Assembly (NCBI GenBank): GCA_030039575.1
Contig: JASHVH010000205.1
Span: 1 to 9,095, forward strand
Reading direction: 5' to 3'
Source of the DNA: Acidimicrobiales bacterium
GTDB taxonomy: Bacteria; Actinomycetota; Acidimicrobiia; Acidimicrobiales; Palsa-688
DNA: 9,095 bases
The position numbers and the translations under genes were made by a program. Under the pieces are notes generated by a model. The model was not told the origin of the DNA. It was given only the letters and a program-made list of their open reading frames with translations, and did not search any database. Below are positions 1 to 7,795 of the stretch, one piece after another; position 1 is the first letter of the stretch, and every line of letters begins with the position of its first letter.

Positions 1-1
1 G

Positions 2-457
2 GCTTGTACTTATGCCGCCCCCGGCCCGTTTTGTGGCCGGATGTACGCCTTTTGGGCCGACCTGGCAGCCCATTCCGGGCTGTCGTCTGTGATGCGCGAC
101 GTCGCCCTGTGGTGCTTCACGCCGGAGTTCTTCGAGGACCGGCCCGAGGAGGCGGCCGAGTACGACACCGCGCTGCGGATGATCAACCAGCCCGTCCCTG
201 CCTACCTGGCCCAGCTCTGGTCGATCCAACACCACGACACCACCGACCGGATCGCGAACATCAGGACTCCCACCCTGGTGCTCTCCGGCGATCGGGACAT
301 CTTGATCCCCGTCGCACTCTCAAGACGTTTGCAAAAAGCCATCCCGGACGCCGACTGGGCCACCACCCCTGGCGGCCATGCCTGCATCTGGGAGCACCCC
401 GACGAGTTCAACCGCTGTGTCATCGAGTTCCTTTCACGACATCGGAGGCAATTATGA
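2..457 (+). CDS. Alpha/beta hydrolase, C-terminal part (5' end outside window)
   Basis: This is the C-terminal part of an alpha/beta-fold hydrolase. The frame is open to the window edge, so the ATG at 41 is almost certainly internal: the codons before it (2-40) read as a plausible cap-domain segment. Visible catalytic elements are the acid Asp in GDRDILIP (codon at 296-298) and the His in GGHACIWEHPDEF (codon at 377-379). The nucleophile Ser elbow must lie upstream of the window. The stretch with MRDVALWCFTPEFF resembles the lid region of enol-lactonase or esterase-like family members. The TGA overlaps the ATG of the substrate-binding protein gene (ATGA, 454-457), so the two are co-transcribed and probably translationally coupled. 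An esterase, lactonase or peptidase acting on the transported compound is inference; the exact reaction is unknown. Confidence 0.85.
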   Translation, partial: ACTYAAPGPFCGRMYAFWADLAAHSGLSSVMRDVALWCFTPEFFEDRPEEAAEYDTALRMINQPVPAYLAQLWSIQHHDTTDRIANIRTPTLVLSGDRDILIPVALSRRLQKAIPDADWATTPGGHACIWEHPDEFNRCVIEFLSRHRRQL

Positions 458-2316
458 ACCGCCACTTATCCCCCGCCGCCGTATGCGGAGTAGCCGCATT
501 GGCACTGTCATTCTCACTCGTCACCACGACCCCGGCCAGCGCTTCACCGTCACACAATGGGCCCGCCACCCACGCCATCTCGGGTGGGACGGTCACATGG
601 GCGGAAGGCCCGGAGACACCCCCCACCTACATTTTCCCATTGGTCAGTTCGGTAAACTCGAGCGCAGCGAACATCAACCAGTTCCAGTTCCTCATGTACC
701 GGCCCCTTTATTGGTTCGGCGACAACAACCAGCCGAGCGTCGACTACAACGAAAGCGTCGGCCAGCAACCGGTGTTCTCCAACGGGGGCAAGACCGCCAC
801 CATCAAGCTCAATCATTTTGTCTGGTCCGATGGGGAAACTCTAAGCAGTAGGGACGTCTTGTTCTGGATGAACCTCTTGAAGGCCGACAAGACTGAGTTC
901 TTCGGGTATGTGCCCGGCTATTTCCCGGACAACGTAGTGAAGGTGACGGCCCCCAACCCGACCACCGTGGTGTTCGACTTCAATAAGGCGTACGACGAAA
1001 AATGGGTGGTCTACAACGAACTGAGCCAGGTGATCCCGCTGCCCATCGCCTGGGACCGGACCTCGCTGTCGGCCCCGGCACCGAGCCCGACCGCATCAGG
1101 GCTCCCGGACACGACCACCGCCGGCGCCAAAGCCGTGTACGCGTTCTTGAACACGCAGGCCCTGAAGCAGTCGACGTGGGCCACCAGTCCTATTTGGAGC
1201 GTGGTGGACGGCCCGTTTAAACTGACATCCTTCACGAATACCGGCCAGGCGACGTTCGTGCCCAACCCGAAGTACGTCGGGCCGGGCAAACCGAAGATAG
1301 CCAAGTTCATCGAGGAGCCGTTCACCAGCGACACGAGTGAGTTCAACGCGCTGCGTGCGGGTAAGGAACTGACGGTCGGTTATATCCCACCCCAGGACAC
1401 GCCCCAGGCGGGCGCCGTGCGCGCGGAGGGCTACGTAGCGGACAGCGGCTATGCCTTCTCGTTCGGCTATATCGTGATCAACTTCCATAACCCTGTCATT
1501 GGGCCGGTGTTCAGCCAGCTCTATTTCCGTCAGGCGCTCCAGCACCTCGTGGACCAGACCGGTTGGTCGAAGGCTTTTTACGACGGCAACGCTTCGCCCA
1601 CGTACGGGCCGGTCCCCCTCCAGCCGCCAAATAGCTTGATCAGCCCGCAGGAAAGAGACAACCTGTACCCGTACAGCATTACCGACGCGGCCAAGCTCTT
1701 GTCGTCGCATGGCTGGAGCGTTAAGCCCGACGGCCTCACCACTTGCACCCACCCTGGTACCGCCACCAACGACTGCGGCGCGGGGATCAAGCAAGGCTTA
1801 GGGATCTCCTTCAACGTCGACTATTCATCGGGCAATGCCCCGATGCAAGCCTCGATGAACGACCTCCAGGCCAGCGCCGCCCGGGTCGGCATCAAGATAA
1901 ACCTGACGACTCACCCTTATGCCTCAGTCGTCTCCGCCGCCGGCCCCTGCACCTCGACCGAGCCATCGTGCAAGTGGACGGCAGAGTACTGGGGAGGGGG
2001 CTGGACGTACGGGCCCGACTTCCTCCCTACTGGCGAGGAGCTCTTCCAGACCGGCGCAGCCGCGAACTACGGCAGTTATTCGAACGCCACGGCCACCAAG
2101 CTCATAACGGCGACGGTCCTCCGTGGCAACGGCCCATCCCAAAGCGCACTCAACGCCTACCAGGACTACATCGCGCAGCAGTTGCCGGTGATCTTCACGC
2201 CCGAGTTCGGCGGGGTCCCGATCCAAGGGTTCCCGGCCGTCGTCTCGGACAAGCTCGGAGGTTACGTGGTGAACGTGTACCAGGGCATGACTCCCGAGTA
2301 CTGGTACCTCAAGTAG
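454..2316 (+). CDS. ABC transporter substrate-binding protein, family 5 (Dpp/Opp type)
   Basis: This 620-residue extracytoplasmic solute-binding protein belongs to the SBP_bac_5 family, which delivers peptides, nickel chelates or other compounds to an ABC importer. The start at 454 is set by GGAGG at 444-448 and by the signal peptide that follows; the frame runs open further upstream, but that part overlaps the hydrolase. Residues 1-30 form a Sec signal with a likely AxA cleavage site near Ala30 (PASA-SP). The only Cys near the N-terminus is Cys11, placed before the hydrophobic core, so there is no lipobox. Family landmarks are the WSDGE segment at residue 124 and the FRQALQHLVDQ segment from residue 358. 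Two close Cys pairs, 431/441 and 499/506, could form small disulfide loops outside the cell. Permease and ATPase genes follow directly. The substrate is not predictable. Confidence 0.93.
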   Translation: MNRHLSPAAVCGVAALALSFSLVTTTPASASPSHNGPATHAISGGTVTWAEGPETPPTYIFPLVSSVNSSAANINQFQFLMYRPLYWFGDNNQPSVDYNESVGQQPVFSNGGKTATIKLNHFVWSDGETLSSRDVLFWMNLLKADKTEFFGYVPGYFPDNVVKVTAPNPTTVVFDFNKAYDEKWVVYNELSQVIPLPIAWDRTSLSAPAPSPTASGLPDTTTAGAKAVYAFLNTQALKQSTWATSPIWSVVDGPFKLTSFTNTGQATFVPNPKYVGPGKPKIAKFIEEPFTSDTSEFNALRAGKELTVGYIPPQDTPQAGAVRAEGYVADSGYAFSFGYIVINFHNPVIGPVFSQLYFRQALQHLVDQTGWSKAFYDGNASPTYGPVPLQPPNSLISPQERDNLYPYSITDAAKLLSSHGWSVKPDGLTTCTHPGTATNDCGAGIKQGLGISFNVDYSSGNAPMQASMNDLQASAARVGIKINLTTHPYASVVSAAGPCTSTEPSCKWTAEYWGGGWTYGPDFLPTGEELFQTGAAANYGSYSNATATKLITATVLRGNGPSQSALNAYQDYIAQQLPVIFTPEFGGVPIQGFPAVVSDKLGGYVVNVYQGMTPEYWYLK

Positions 2317-2338
2317 GGCTCGGGCGAGATATAGGACC

Positions 2339-2395
2339 ATGATGCAAAGCTGTCGTAGGAGACTGCTTCTTCAGCATTCTGGCAGCGGGCGATGA
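2339..2395 (+). other. Mini-ORF (18 codons) ending on the permease start
   Basis: An ATG at 2339 (second ATG at 2342) opens a frame of 18 codons whose TGA (2393-2395) overlaps the permease ATG at 2392 as ATGA. The peptide is basic (MMQSCRRRLLLQHSGSGR). It fills most of the gap after the binding-protein stop. A weak AGGA precedes the first ATG by only two bases. The permease itself has no Shine-Dalgarno-like sequence close to its ATG; the nearest, TAGGAGA at 2356-2362, is about 30 bases away and inside this frame. Translation of the mini-ORF followed by re-initiation is therefore a plausible way to start the permease. It may also be chance; coding status is unproven. Confidence 0.3.
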
Positions 2396-3336
2396 CCGGC
2401 TACGTCCTGCGCCGCTGCGGGCAAGCGGTCGTGGTAGTCCTCGGGGTCACCCTGGTCACCTTCCTCATGCTGCATGCACTACCTGGCAACCTGGCCCGCT
2501 CGATAATTGGGCCGCGGGCGACGCCACAGCAGATTGCCACCTTCGACAAGCAGTACGGGTTGTCCAGCCCGCTGTGGTACCAGTACTGGACTTTCCTCGA
2601 CCAGTTAGTGCACGGCAACCTCGGCTTCTCGTTCCATCTGAGCCGGCCCGTGACCAGCCTCCTGGCGGCCGAGTTGCCCCGCGACCTCATCCTGGGAGGG
2701 CTTGCGCTCATCTTGTCGCTCGCCATTGCCATCCCCGTCGGCGTCGTCCAGGCGGTGAACCGTAACCGTCTGGGCGACTACGTCGGCACCGGTGTGGGCT
2801 TCGTCCTCTATTCGATGCCTGTCTATGCCCTGGCCATCGTCCTTGTGCAGTTGTTCGCCATAACTTTCCACGTGTTCCCCGCCCAGGCGCCGCAGTCCTC
2901 CAGTACCATAGGGCTGCTCGAGCACCCCTCGGGCCTCGTCCTCCCGGTGGCGACGCTCACCCTGGTGACTTATGCGCAGTTCAGCCGGTACATGCGCTCG
3001 GCCGCCATCGAGACGTTGGCCCAGGACTATATCCGGACCGCGCAGGCCACGGGATTGCCGGAGCGGCTGGTCCTCTGGCGGCACCTTTTGCGCAACTCGC
3101 TTATTTCCGTCGTGACTCTCATCGGCGTCAGCATTCCCGTCATCATCACCGGGACCCTCATCGTCGAGCAGGTCTTCAATTTCTCGGGTGCCGGGCTCGA
3201 GTACTACAACGCCGCGTTGACCAACGACTACCCGGTCATGTTGGGTGTCACGGTCGTGGTCGGCGTGGTCACCGTGCTCGGCAATTTAGTGGCAGATATC
3301 GGGTACGCCCTGCTGGACCCGAGGATCCGGTACTGA
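2392..3336 (+). CDS. Peptide-type ABC transporter permease, DppB-like
   Basis: This 314-residue inner-membrane permease belongs to the BPD_transp_1 family (DppB/OppB/GsiC type) and forms one half of the transmembrane channel. A first membrane segment lies at about residues 9-29, directly after a short basic start (MTGYVLRRC) typical of the family. It is followed by the usual external domain (through about residue 90) and a cluster of further hydrophobic helices. The cytoplasmic EAA loop that contacts the ATPase is clear at about residues 212-235, beginning DYIRTAQATGLPERLVLWRH. The length is normal. In-frame stops at 2332 and 2356 exclude an upstream start. There is no good ribosome binding site immediately before the ATG. 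The partner permease follows after 45 bases. Substrate specificity is set mainly by the binding protein. Confidence 0.93.
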   Translation: MTGYVLRRCGQAVVVVLGVTLVTFLMLHALPGNLARSIIGPRATPQQIATFDKQYGLSSPLWYQYWTFLDQLVHGNLGFSFHLSRPVTSLLAAELPRDLILGGLALILSLAIAIPVGVVQAVNRNRLGDYVGTGVGFVLYSMPVYALAIVLVQLFAITFHVFPAQAPQSSSTIGLLEHPSGLVLPVATLTLVTYAQFSRYMRSAAIETLAQDYIRTAQATGLPERLVLWRHLLRNSLISVVTLIGVSIPVIITGTLIVEQVFNFSGAGLEYYNAALTNDYPVMLGVTVVVGVVTVLGNLVADIGYALLDPRIRY

Positions 3337-3337
3337 C

Positions 3338-3385
3338 ATGAGCGTGGCCAAGGACCCGCGCCGCGCTGGGAAAGGAGTGGCGTGA
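3338..3385 (+). other. Mini-ORF (15 codons) between the permease genes
   Basis: One base after the DppB-like stop (TGA 3334-3336) an ATG opens a 15-codon frame encoding [15 protein letters not shown]. Its TGA at 3383-3385 overlaps the GTG start of the next permease (GTGA). The next gene's ribosome binding site (AAAGGAG, 3371-3377) lies inside the mini-ORF. The stop-then-ATG arrangement suits ribosome re-initiation, and arrival of that ribosome at 3383 would place it on the next start. No similarity to the other two junction peptides is apparent. Coding status is unproven. Confidence 0.3.
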
Positions 3386-4320
3386 CGGGCCCCGCAGCGC
3401 TACCGCTGAGCGGCGGCCCTGGCACCGGAAGCGTTGGCACAACCTCGACGGACGCGGACCAGCCGGGCGTCGGGAACAGCGCCGTACGACTGATCCTGCG
3501 CACCTTCGTCGAAAACAAGCTGGCCATAATCGGCGCGGCCGTAATCGTGCTTATAACTGCGTTTTGTTTCATCGGGCCGCAGGTTTACCACACCGACCAG
3601 GTGGACCCTAACTTGCTCAGCACCAACCTCGGCCCCCGCGGCAGCTACCTCCTGGGCACAGACAACAACGGCTTTGACATCCTCGGACGACTGATGATCG
3701 GCGGCCAGAGCTCGATCGAGGTCGGCTTCGCCGTCGCCGCTATCGCGACAGTTGTGGGCATTCTCTACGGCGCCATAAGCGGCTTTTTCGGCAAGGCGGT
3801 CGACGTCGTGCTGATGCGGGTGGTCGACGTCGCCTTCTCGATCCCGCTCGTGTTCCTCTTCATCTTCGCCTCTCGGATCTTCCAACCTACGCTTGGGCTG
3901 CTCATCGTGCTGCTCGGGCTGGTCTCCTGGCTGGTGCCGGCGCGCTTGGTGCGCGGCGAGACCCTCGCCCTTAAGGTGCGCGAGTATGTCCAGGCCGTCA
4001 GGACAATGGGTGGGGGTTCCGCCCGGATCATCTTCCGGCACCTCATCCCCAACACGATGGGCACAATTGTCGTGACGGCGACCTTCCAGGTAGCTAACGC
4101 CGTGCTCATATTGGCGACGCTGCAATATCTCGGTTTCGGGCTGCCCCCGTCCGAGCCGACCTGGGGTTCCATGATCGCCAACGGGATCACGTACCTCCAG
4201 GACGGTTACTGGTGGGAGGTCTACCCGGCACTGGTGCTGATCGTGCTGACCGTCGTGGCTTTCAACTTCATTGGTGACGCGTTGCAGGACTCCTTCCAGG
4301 TCAGGTTGCGGCAGCGATGA
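3382..4320 (+). CDS. Peptide-type ABC transporter permease, DppC-like
   Basis: This 312-residue second permease (DppC/OppC/GsiD type) pairs with the DppB-like protein. The GTG at 3382 is chosen because AAAGGAG lies at 3371-3377 and the frame has no other start after its stop at 3334. Residues 1 to about 32 are a Gly/Ser/Thr-rich cytoplasmic tail. They are followed by the OppC N-terminal membrane helix (from about residue 40) and the typical segment [22 protein letters not shown] that leads into the permease core. The EAA loop is at about residues 201-224 ([20 protein letters not shown]), and the family motif [16 protein letters not shown] follows. The end [11 protein letters not shown] resembles the usual DPRLRxR tail. 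The length is normal. The stop overlaps the ATG of a mini-ORF at 4317, which leads into the ATPase gene. Confidence 0.93.
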   Translation: MTGPAALPLSGGPGTGSVGTTSTDADQPGVGNSAVRLILRTFVENKLAIIGAAVIVLITAFCFIGPQVYHTDQVDPNLLSTNLGPRGSYLLGTDNNGFDILGRLMIGGQSSIEVGFAVAAIATVVGILYGAISGFFGKAVDVVLMRVVDVAFSIPLVFLFIFASRIFQPTLGLLIVLLGLVSWLVPARLVRGETLALKVREYVQAVRTMGGGSARIIFRHLIPNTMGTIVVTATFQVANAVLILATLQYLGFGLPPSEPTWGSMIANGITYLQDGYWWEVYPALVLIVLTVVAFNFIGDALQDSFQVRLRQR

Positions 4321-4355
4321 CGGGCCCGAGCGGTGCGGAAGGGTTTGGGCGTTGA
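4317..4355 (+). other. Mini-ORF (12 codons) bridging permease and ATPase genes
   Basis: The permease TGA (4318-4320) overlaps an ATG at 4317, which opens a 12-codon frame encoding [12 protein letters not shown]. Its TGA (4353-4355) overlaps the TTG at 4352 taken as the ATPase start (TTGA). The ATPase ribosome binding site GGAAGGG (4337-4343) lies inside this frame. This is the third junction of the operon with the same layout. It depends on the TTG start being right, and coding status is unproven. Confidence 0.3.
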
Positions 4356-6610
4356 GTTTGCTCGAGGTCACTGACCTGAAGACTCGGATCCGGTTGCGGT
4401 CGAAGACGGTCCGAGCCGTCGACGGCATTTCCTTCGGCGTCTCGTCGGGCGAAACGCTGGGCCTCGTGGGCGAATCGGGCTGCGGCAAGACCATGACCGG
4501 GATGTCGATAATGCGTTTGTTGCCCTCGGGGGGGGAAATTGCCGGCGGACGGATCGACTTCGACGGGCGTGACCTCGCCGGCGCCGACCTGAAGACGATG
4601 CAGTCGGTCCGGGGGGACCAGATCGGCATGGTCTTTCAGGACCCCATGACCTCCCTCAACCCCACCATGACCATCGGCAAGCAGATCGCGTCGCCCGTCC
4701 GGCTGCACCGCAAAGTGTCGAAACAAGAGGCCATGGACCGGGCCGGCGCCATGCTCACCCTTGTCGGCATGCCCCGTCCGGACCAGCGATTAGGTGATTA
4801 CCCCCACCAGCTTTCCGGCGGTCTCCGTCAGCGGGCGATAATCGCGATGGCGCTGGCCTGCCAACCGAAACTGCTTATTGCCGACGAACCGACCACCGCT
4901 CTCGACGTCACGGTCCAGGCCCAGATCCTGTCCCTGCTCGACGATTTGAAGGGCAAGTTCGGCATGGGGATGATCTTGATCACCCACGACATGGGCGTCA
5001 TCGCCGGCCACACGGACCGGGTCATGGTCATGTACGCCGGACGAATAGTGGAAACCGCTCGCACGGAGGCGCTGTTCAGTCACATGCGCCACCCGTACAC
5101 CGAGGCCCTCTTGGCCTCGATCCCCCACCTCGACCAGGACAAGACGCAACGGCTCTACTCGATCCCGGGGCTGCCGCCGGACCTAACAAGCGAGCTCGTC
5201 GGGTGCCGCTTCGCTCCCCGCTGCGCGCACGCCACCGACATCTGCCGGGAAAAGGAACCTCAACTCGTCGCCGCCGGTTCAGACGGCCACCTGTTCGCCT
5301 GCCATCATCCGATTGACAACTCGGCCGACGCCCTGGCCAATGCCGCCCAGGCGACCCGCTCGCGCTCCGCCAGCGCGCGTGGAGTTGCCGTTGCCGCTGG
5401 ACGAGCGGGCACCGCTGTGCTGGGAACGGCCAGCGCGGTCCGTGGCCGCGCTCGAGATCAGCGCCGGACGGGAGACGGGACGGCGACCGCCCCCGGTGGC
5501 AACGTCGCCGGTGCCGGCGTCGAGAGCGAAGCCATCCTTGAGTTCGTGCGAACGACCAAAGAATTCCTGGTGACGACCAGGGGTTTTTTGCAACGCCGGC
5601 TCGGGGTCAACCACGCCGTCACCGATGTGAGCCTTACGGTGCGCCGAGGCGAGACGTTCGGGCTCGTCGGGGAGTCGGGCTGCGGCAAGACGACGCTTGG
5701 CCGGCTGGCGGTGGCGCTCGAAACGCCAACATCCGGTCAGGTGCTCTTCGAAAGTACGGACATCTTCGCCCTGCCCCGGGACCGCTTGCGCACAGTCCGG
5801 CGCGGGCTCCAGATAATGTTCCAGGACCCTTACTCTTCGCTCGACCCGCGGATGCAGGTGGGCGAGATCATTGCCGAACCTCTGGCTGTCCGGGGTGACC
5901 CGCCTGGCCAACGAGCGGCGCTGGTCCAAAGGCTGCTGGGCGAGGTTGGTCTCGGGCAAGGCGCGATGTCCCGCTACCCGCATGAGTTTTCTGGCGGGCA
6001 GCGTCAACGGATCGGCCTGGCACGCGCCCTGGCCCTCAACCCTCCGCTGATCGTCGCCGACGAGCCGGTCTCTGCGCTCGACGTCTCCATACGTTCGCAG
6101 ATACTCAATTTGATGAAAGAGCTCCAGGAGACGCACGGTCTCACCTACGTCGTAATTTCCCACGACCTGTCGGTGGTGCGCTACATCGCCGACCACATCG
6201 CGGTCATGTACCTGGGCAAGCTGGTCGAGATCGGGCCGGCTGACGACGTCTACTCGCGGCCGGCGCACCCCTACACGCGGGCTCTCCTGGACGCCATCCC
6301 GGTGCCGAACCCTCAGGTGGAAAAATCGAAGAGGTCAATCGCGATGCAAGGCGAAATGCCCTCGGCAATGAGCCCGCCCTCCGGTTGCCGGTTCCGGACC
6401 CGGTGCCCGCGCGCGGAAGAACGGTGCGCAAGCGAGGTGCCGGAGTTGGTCGGTTTCGGGGGCGAGCACCGGGCTGCGTGCCACTTCCCTCTTGAAGTCC
6501 CTGTTACGATCGCCACTGGTGCTCGGCCTGGCGCACGGGATTTGGGCGCACGGGATTTGGGCGGACGGGAATGGGGGGACGAGAACGGGCGCCTTGAAAC
6601 CGGCCACTAG
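4352..6610 (+). CDS. Fused ABC transporter ATPase, DppD-DppF type (two ATPase domains)
   Basis: This single chain of about 752 residues carries both ATPases of the importer. The TTG at 4352 is preferred: GGAAGGG lies 8 bases upstream and the homologous start (SLLEVTDL) follows. A TTG at 4271 would overlap the permease by 50 bases and add unrelated residues. Domain 1 has Walker A GESGCGKT at 40-47, Q-loop Gln96, signature LSGGL at 154-158 (Leu in place of the usual Gln), Walker B ending Asp178-Glu179 and switch His212. Domain 2 has Walker A at 440-447, Gln491, FSGGQ at 546-550, Asp570-Glu571 and His604. Each half ends in the oligopeptide-transporter C-terminal domain with four Cys (285, 291, 298, 317 and 679, 685, 692, 710). 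An Ala/Gly/Arg-rich linker spans about 321-392. The last 30 residues contain a triplicated RDLG-like repeat. Confidence 0.93.
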   Translation: MSLLEVTDLKTRIRLRSKTVRAVDGISFGVSSGETLGLVGESGCGKTMTGMSIMRLLPSGGEIAGGRIDFDGRDLAGADLKTMQSVRGDQIGMVFQDPMTSLNPTMTIGKQIASPVRLHRKVSKQEAMDRAGAMLTLVGMPRPDQRLGDYPHQLSGGLRQRAIIAMALACQPKLLIADEPTTALDVTVQAQILSLLDDLKGKFGMGMILITHDMGVIAGHTDRVMVMYAGRIVETARTEALFSHMRHPYTEALLASIPHLDQDKTQRLYSIPGLPPDLTSELVGCRFAPRCAHATDICREKEPQLVAAGSDGHLFACHHPIDNSADALANAAQATRSRSASARGVAVAAGRAGTAVLGTASAVRGRARDQRRTGDGTATAPGGNVAGAGVESEAILEFVRTTKEFLVTTRGFLQRRLGVNHAVTDVSLTVRRGETFGLVGESGCGKTTLGRLAVALETPTSGQVLFESTDIFALPRDRLRTVRRGLQIMFQDPYSSLDPRMQVGEIIAEPLAVRGDPPGQRAALVQRLLGEVGLGQGAMSRYPHEFSGGQRQRIGLARALALNPPLIVADEPVSALDVSIRSQILNLMKELQETHGLTYVVISHDLSVVRYIADHIAVMYLGKLVEIGPADDVYSRPAHPYTRALLDAIPVPNPQVEKSKRSIAMQGEMPSAMSPPSGCRFRTRCPRAEERCASEVPELVGFGGEHRAACHFPLEVPVTIATGARPGARDLGARDLGGREWGDENGRLETGH
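6531..6575 (+). repeat. Three 15-bp tandem repeats at the 3' end of the ATPase gene
   Basis: Two perfect copies of GCGCACGGGATTTGG (6531-6545 and 6546-6560) are followed by a third copy with two substitutions (6561-6575). The unit is a multiple of three, so the frame is kept and the protein gains a [16 protein letters not shown] tail outside the conserved domain. This looks like recent slippage expansion in a region free of structural constraint. Confidence 0.9.
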
Positions 6611-6622
6611 GTGACCGGTTTT
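6597..6622 (+). terminator. Hairpin over the ATPase stop codon, probable operon terminator
   Basis: AAACCGG (6597-6603) and CCGGTTT (6615-6621) are perfect complements. Inside them CAC (6605-6607) pairs with GTG (6611-6613), with one C-A mismatch between the blocks and a 3-base loop, giving a 10-pair stem. The 3' arm runs into TTTTCTGTCTT, a moderate U-rich tail. The TAG stop lies in the loop region. It fits a Rho-independent terminator separating the transporter operon from the VOC gene. A second AAACCGG at 6645-6651 could compete for the same arm. Confidence 0.6.
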
Positions 6623-6669
6623 CTGTCTTAGGGTCTGTAAGAGCAAACCGGAACAGAAAGGCGACGATC

Positions 6670-7533
6670 ATGGCAGAGCGAGACGGGTACATAGCCGGGG
6701 TCCCTTGCTGGGTTGACACCAGCCAACCCGACCCCGAAGCGGCCCTCCCCTTCTATAGCGGCCTGTTCGGGTGGGAGTTCAAGGACGTTATGCCCGAGGG
6801 GTCGAAGGAAAAGTATTTCGTCGGCTACATTCGGGGCGGCGATGTGGCCGCCGTCGGCTCAGTCCCCGACGGCGCACCACCAACGGCCATGTGGAACACC
6901 TACATCTGGGTCGACAGCGCCGACGAGACGGCGACCAGGGCCGGTGACGCCGGCGGCAAGGTCATCATGGAGCCCTTCGACGTCGGCCAGGCCGGACGCA
7001 TGGCGGTCATCACCGACCCCGAAGGAGCCACCTTTTCCGCCTGGCAGGCGAGAGACCACAAAGGGGCGAAGGTTGTCAATGAGCACGGCTCTCTCAACTT
7101 CAACGGCCTCGCCACCCGGGACCTGGGCGGCGCAAAGGCGTTCTACGGCGCCGTCTTCGGTTGGAAGACACTGGAACTACCTTTCGGGGCCATGTGGACG
7201 TTACCCGCTTACGGGCACCACCTCGAGGAGCGCCGCCCCGGGCTTCGCGAGGAGATGAGGCAGATGGGGGCGCCGGAAGGGTTCATCGACGTCGTCGCAA
7301 CTGTCAACCCGATCGCGGCCGGCGACTCCACCACGCCGGCGCACTGGACCGTTACCTTCGCCACCAACGACGCCCAGGCCACCGCGGCCAAGGCACGCGA
7401 ACTCGGTGGCGAGGTCGTGGCGGGCCCGTTCGATGCACCCTGGACGCGCGTGGCCGTCATCAAGGACCCGCAGGGGGCAACCTTCATCGCCGGCCAGTTC
7501 GTGGCCGAAAACAAGGACGTCCCCCCGGCCTAG
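6670..7533 (+). CDS. VOC family protein, two glyoxalase-like domains (Cfp30B-like)
   Basis: This 287-residue protein is made of two vicinal-oxygen-chelate (glyoxalase/bleomycin-resistance fold) modules. Module 1 covers about residues 8-127, with the typical PEAALPFYSGLFGWEF helix start and the closing strand MAVITDPEGATFSAWQA. Module 2 covers about 140-280, with GGAKAFYGAVFGWKT and VAVIKDPQGATFIAGQF. The two halves are clearly duplicates in layout. The first strand of module 1 reads GVPCW and lacks the His often used to bind metal, so enzymatic activity is uncertain. The overall pattern resembles actinobacterial Cfp30B/Rv0577-type proteins; that assignment is from memory of the family. The start has a GAAAGG element at 6656-6661. 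It lies behind the operon hairpin, so it is probably its own transcription unit. Substrate and role are unknown. Confidence 0.9.
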   Translation: MAERDGYIAGVPCWVDTSQPDPEAALPFYSGLFGWEFKDVMPEGSKEKYFVGYIRGGDVAAVGSVPDGAPPTAMWNTYIWVDSADETATRAGDAGGKVIMEPFDVGQAGRMAVITDPEGATFSAWQARDHKGAKVVNEHGSLNFNGLATRDLGGAKAFYGAVFGWKTLELPFGAMWTLPAYGHHLEERRPGLREEMRQMGAPEGFIDVVATVNPIAAGDSTTPAHWTVTFATNDAQATAAKARELGGEVVAGPFDAPWTRVAVIKDPQGATFIAGQFVAENKDVPPA

Positions 7534-7556
7534 ACGACGGTTTCGTCCCTGACTAC

Positions 7557-7595
7557 CCCCAGCCTGGCCGCCCCGGTCGTCCGAGCTGGGGCGGC
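7557..7595. terminator. GC-rich hairpin(s) downstream of the VOC gene
   Basis: GCCGCCCC (7567-7574) pairs with GGGGCGGC (7588-7595) over 8 bp with a 13-base loop. An alternative stem pairs CCCCAGC (7557-7563) with GCTGGGG (7585-7591). The nearest T-rich stretch, ATTTCATTTTTTGTTTTG, begins about 35 bases later, so this is not a textbook Rho-independent terminator. It may still stop or stabilise transcripts arriving from the VOC gene. Confidence 0.4.
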
Positions 7596-7708
7596 GGCCA
7601 CCCGGTCAGCGAATTGTCCCGAAACTGATTATTTCATTTTTTGTTTTGCCGAGATGCTCACTTGCCGAAGTTTCCGCAAGGGCTCCAAACCTGTGCTGCA
7701 TCGGCGGC

Positions 7709-7795
7709 CTTCTGGGTGCATAAAACCGTTCTCGTTGCGTTTTCAGGCAAATTTTTGCGCTTAGCGCGACCAGTTGGCCAAATTGCACCCAGAAG
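7709..7795. repeat. 12-bp inverted repeat around an AT-rich spacer
   Basis: CTTCTGGGTGCA (7709-7720) is the exact reverse complement of TGCACCCAGAAG (7784-7795). The right arm overlaps the first copy of the 17-bp tandem repeat, and the left arm can pair with the 11-bp core of any of the three copies. The 63-base spacer includes TTTTTGCGC, GCGCTTAGCGC and the palindrome TTGGCCAA. Confidence 0.85.

Noticed and set aside
4..453. Upstream extension of the binding-protein frame to position 4
   Set aside because: It overlaps the real hydrolase frame, encodes Arg/Pro-rich text typical of a shadow frame, and the signal peptide with its ribosome binding site starts at 454.
1096..1794. Minus-strand open frame of 232 codons
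   Set aside because: It is antisense to the binding-protein gene, with Arg/Val-rich shadow composition and no start signal.
4271..4351. Longer N-terminus for the fused ATPase
   Set aside because: It would overlap the permease by 50 bases. The added residues are Cys/Arg-rich and unlike the family, whereas TTG 4352 has a well-placed GGAAGGG.
3400..4629. Long minus-strand open frame of 409 codons
   Set aside because: It is antisense to two clear genes. The product is a His/Asp/Arg/Glu-rich shadow without domain character.
5279..6268. Long minus-strand open frame of 329 codons
   Set aside because: It is antisense to the second ATPase domain, whose motifs are all intact; the frame is a high-GC shadow.
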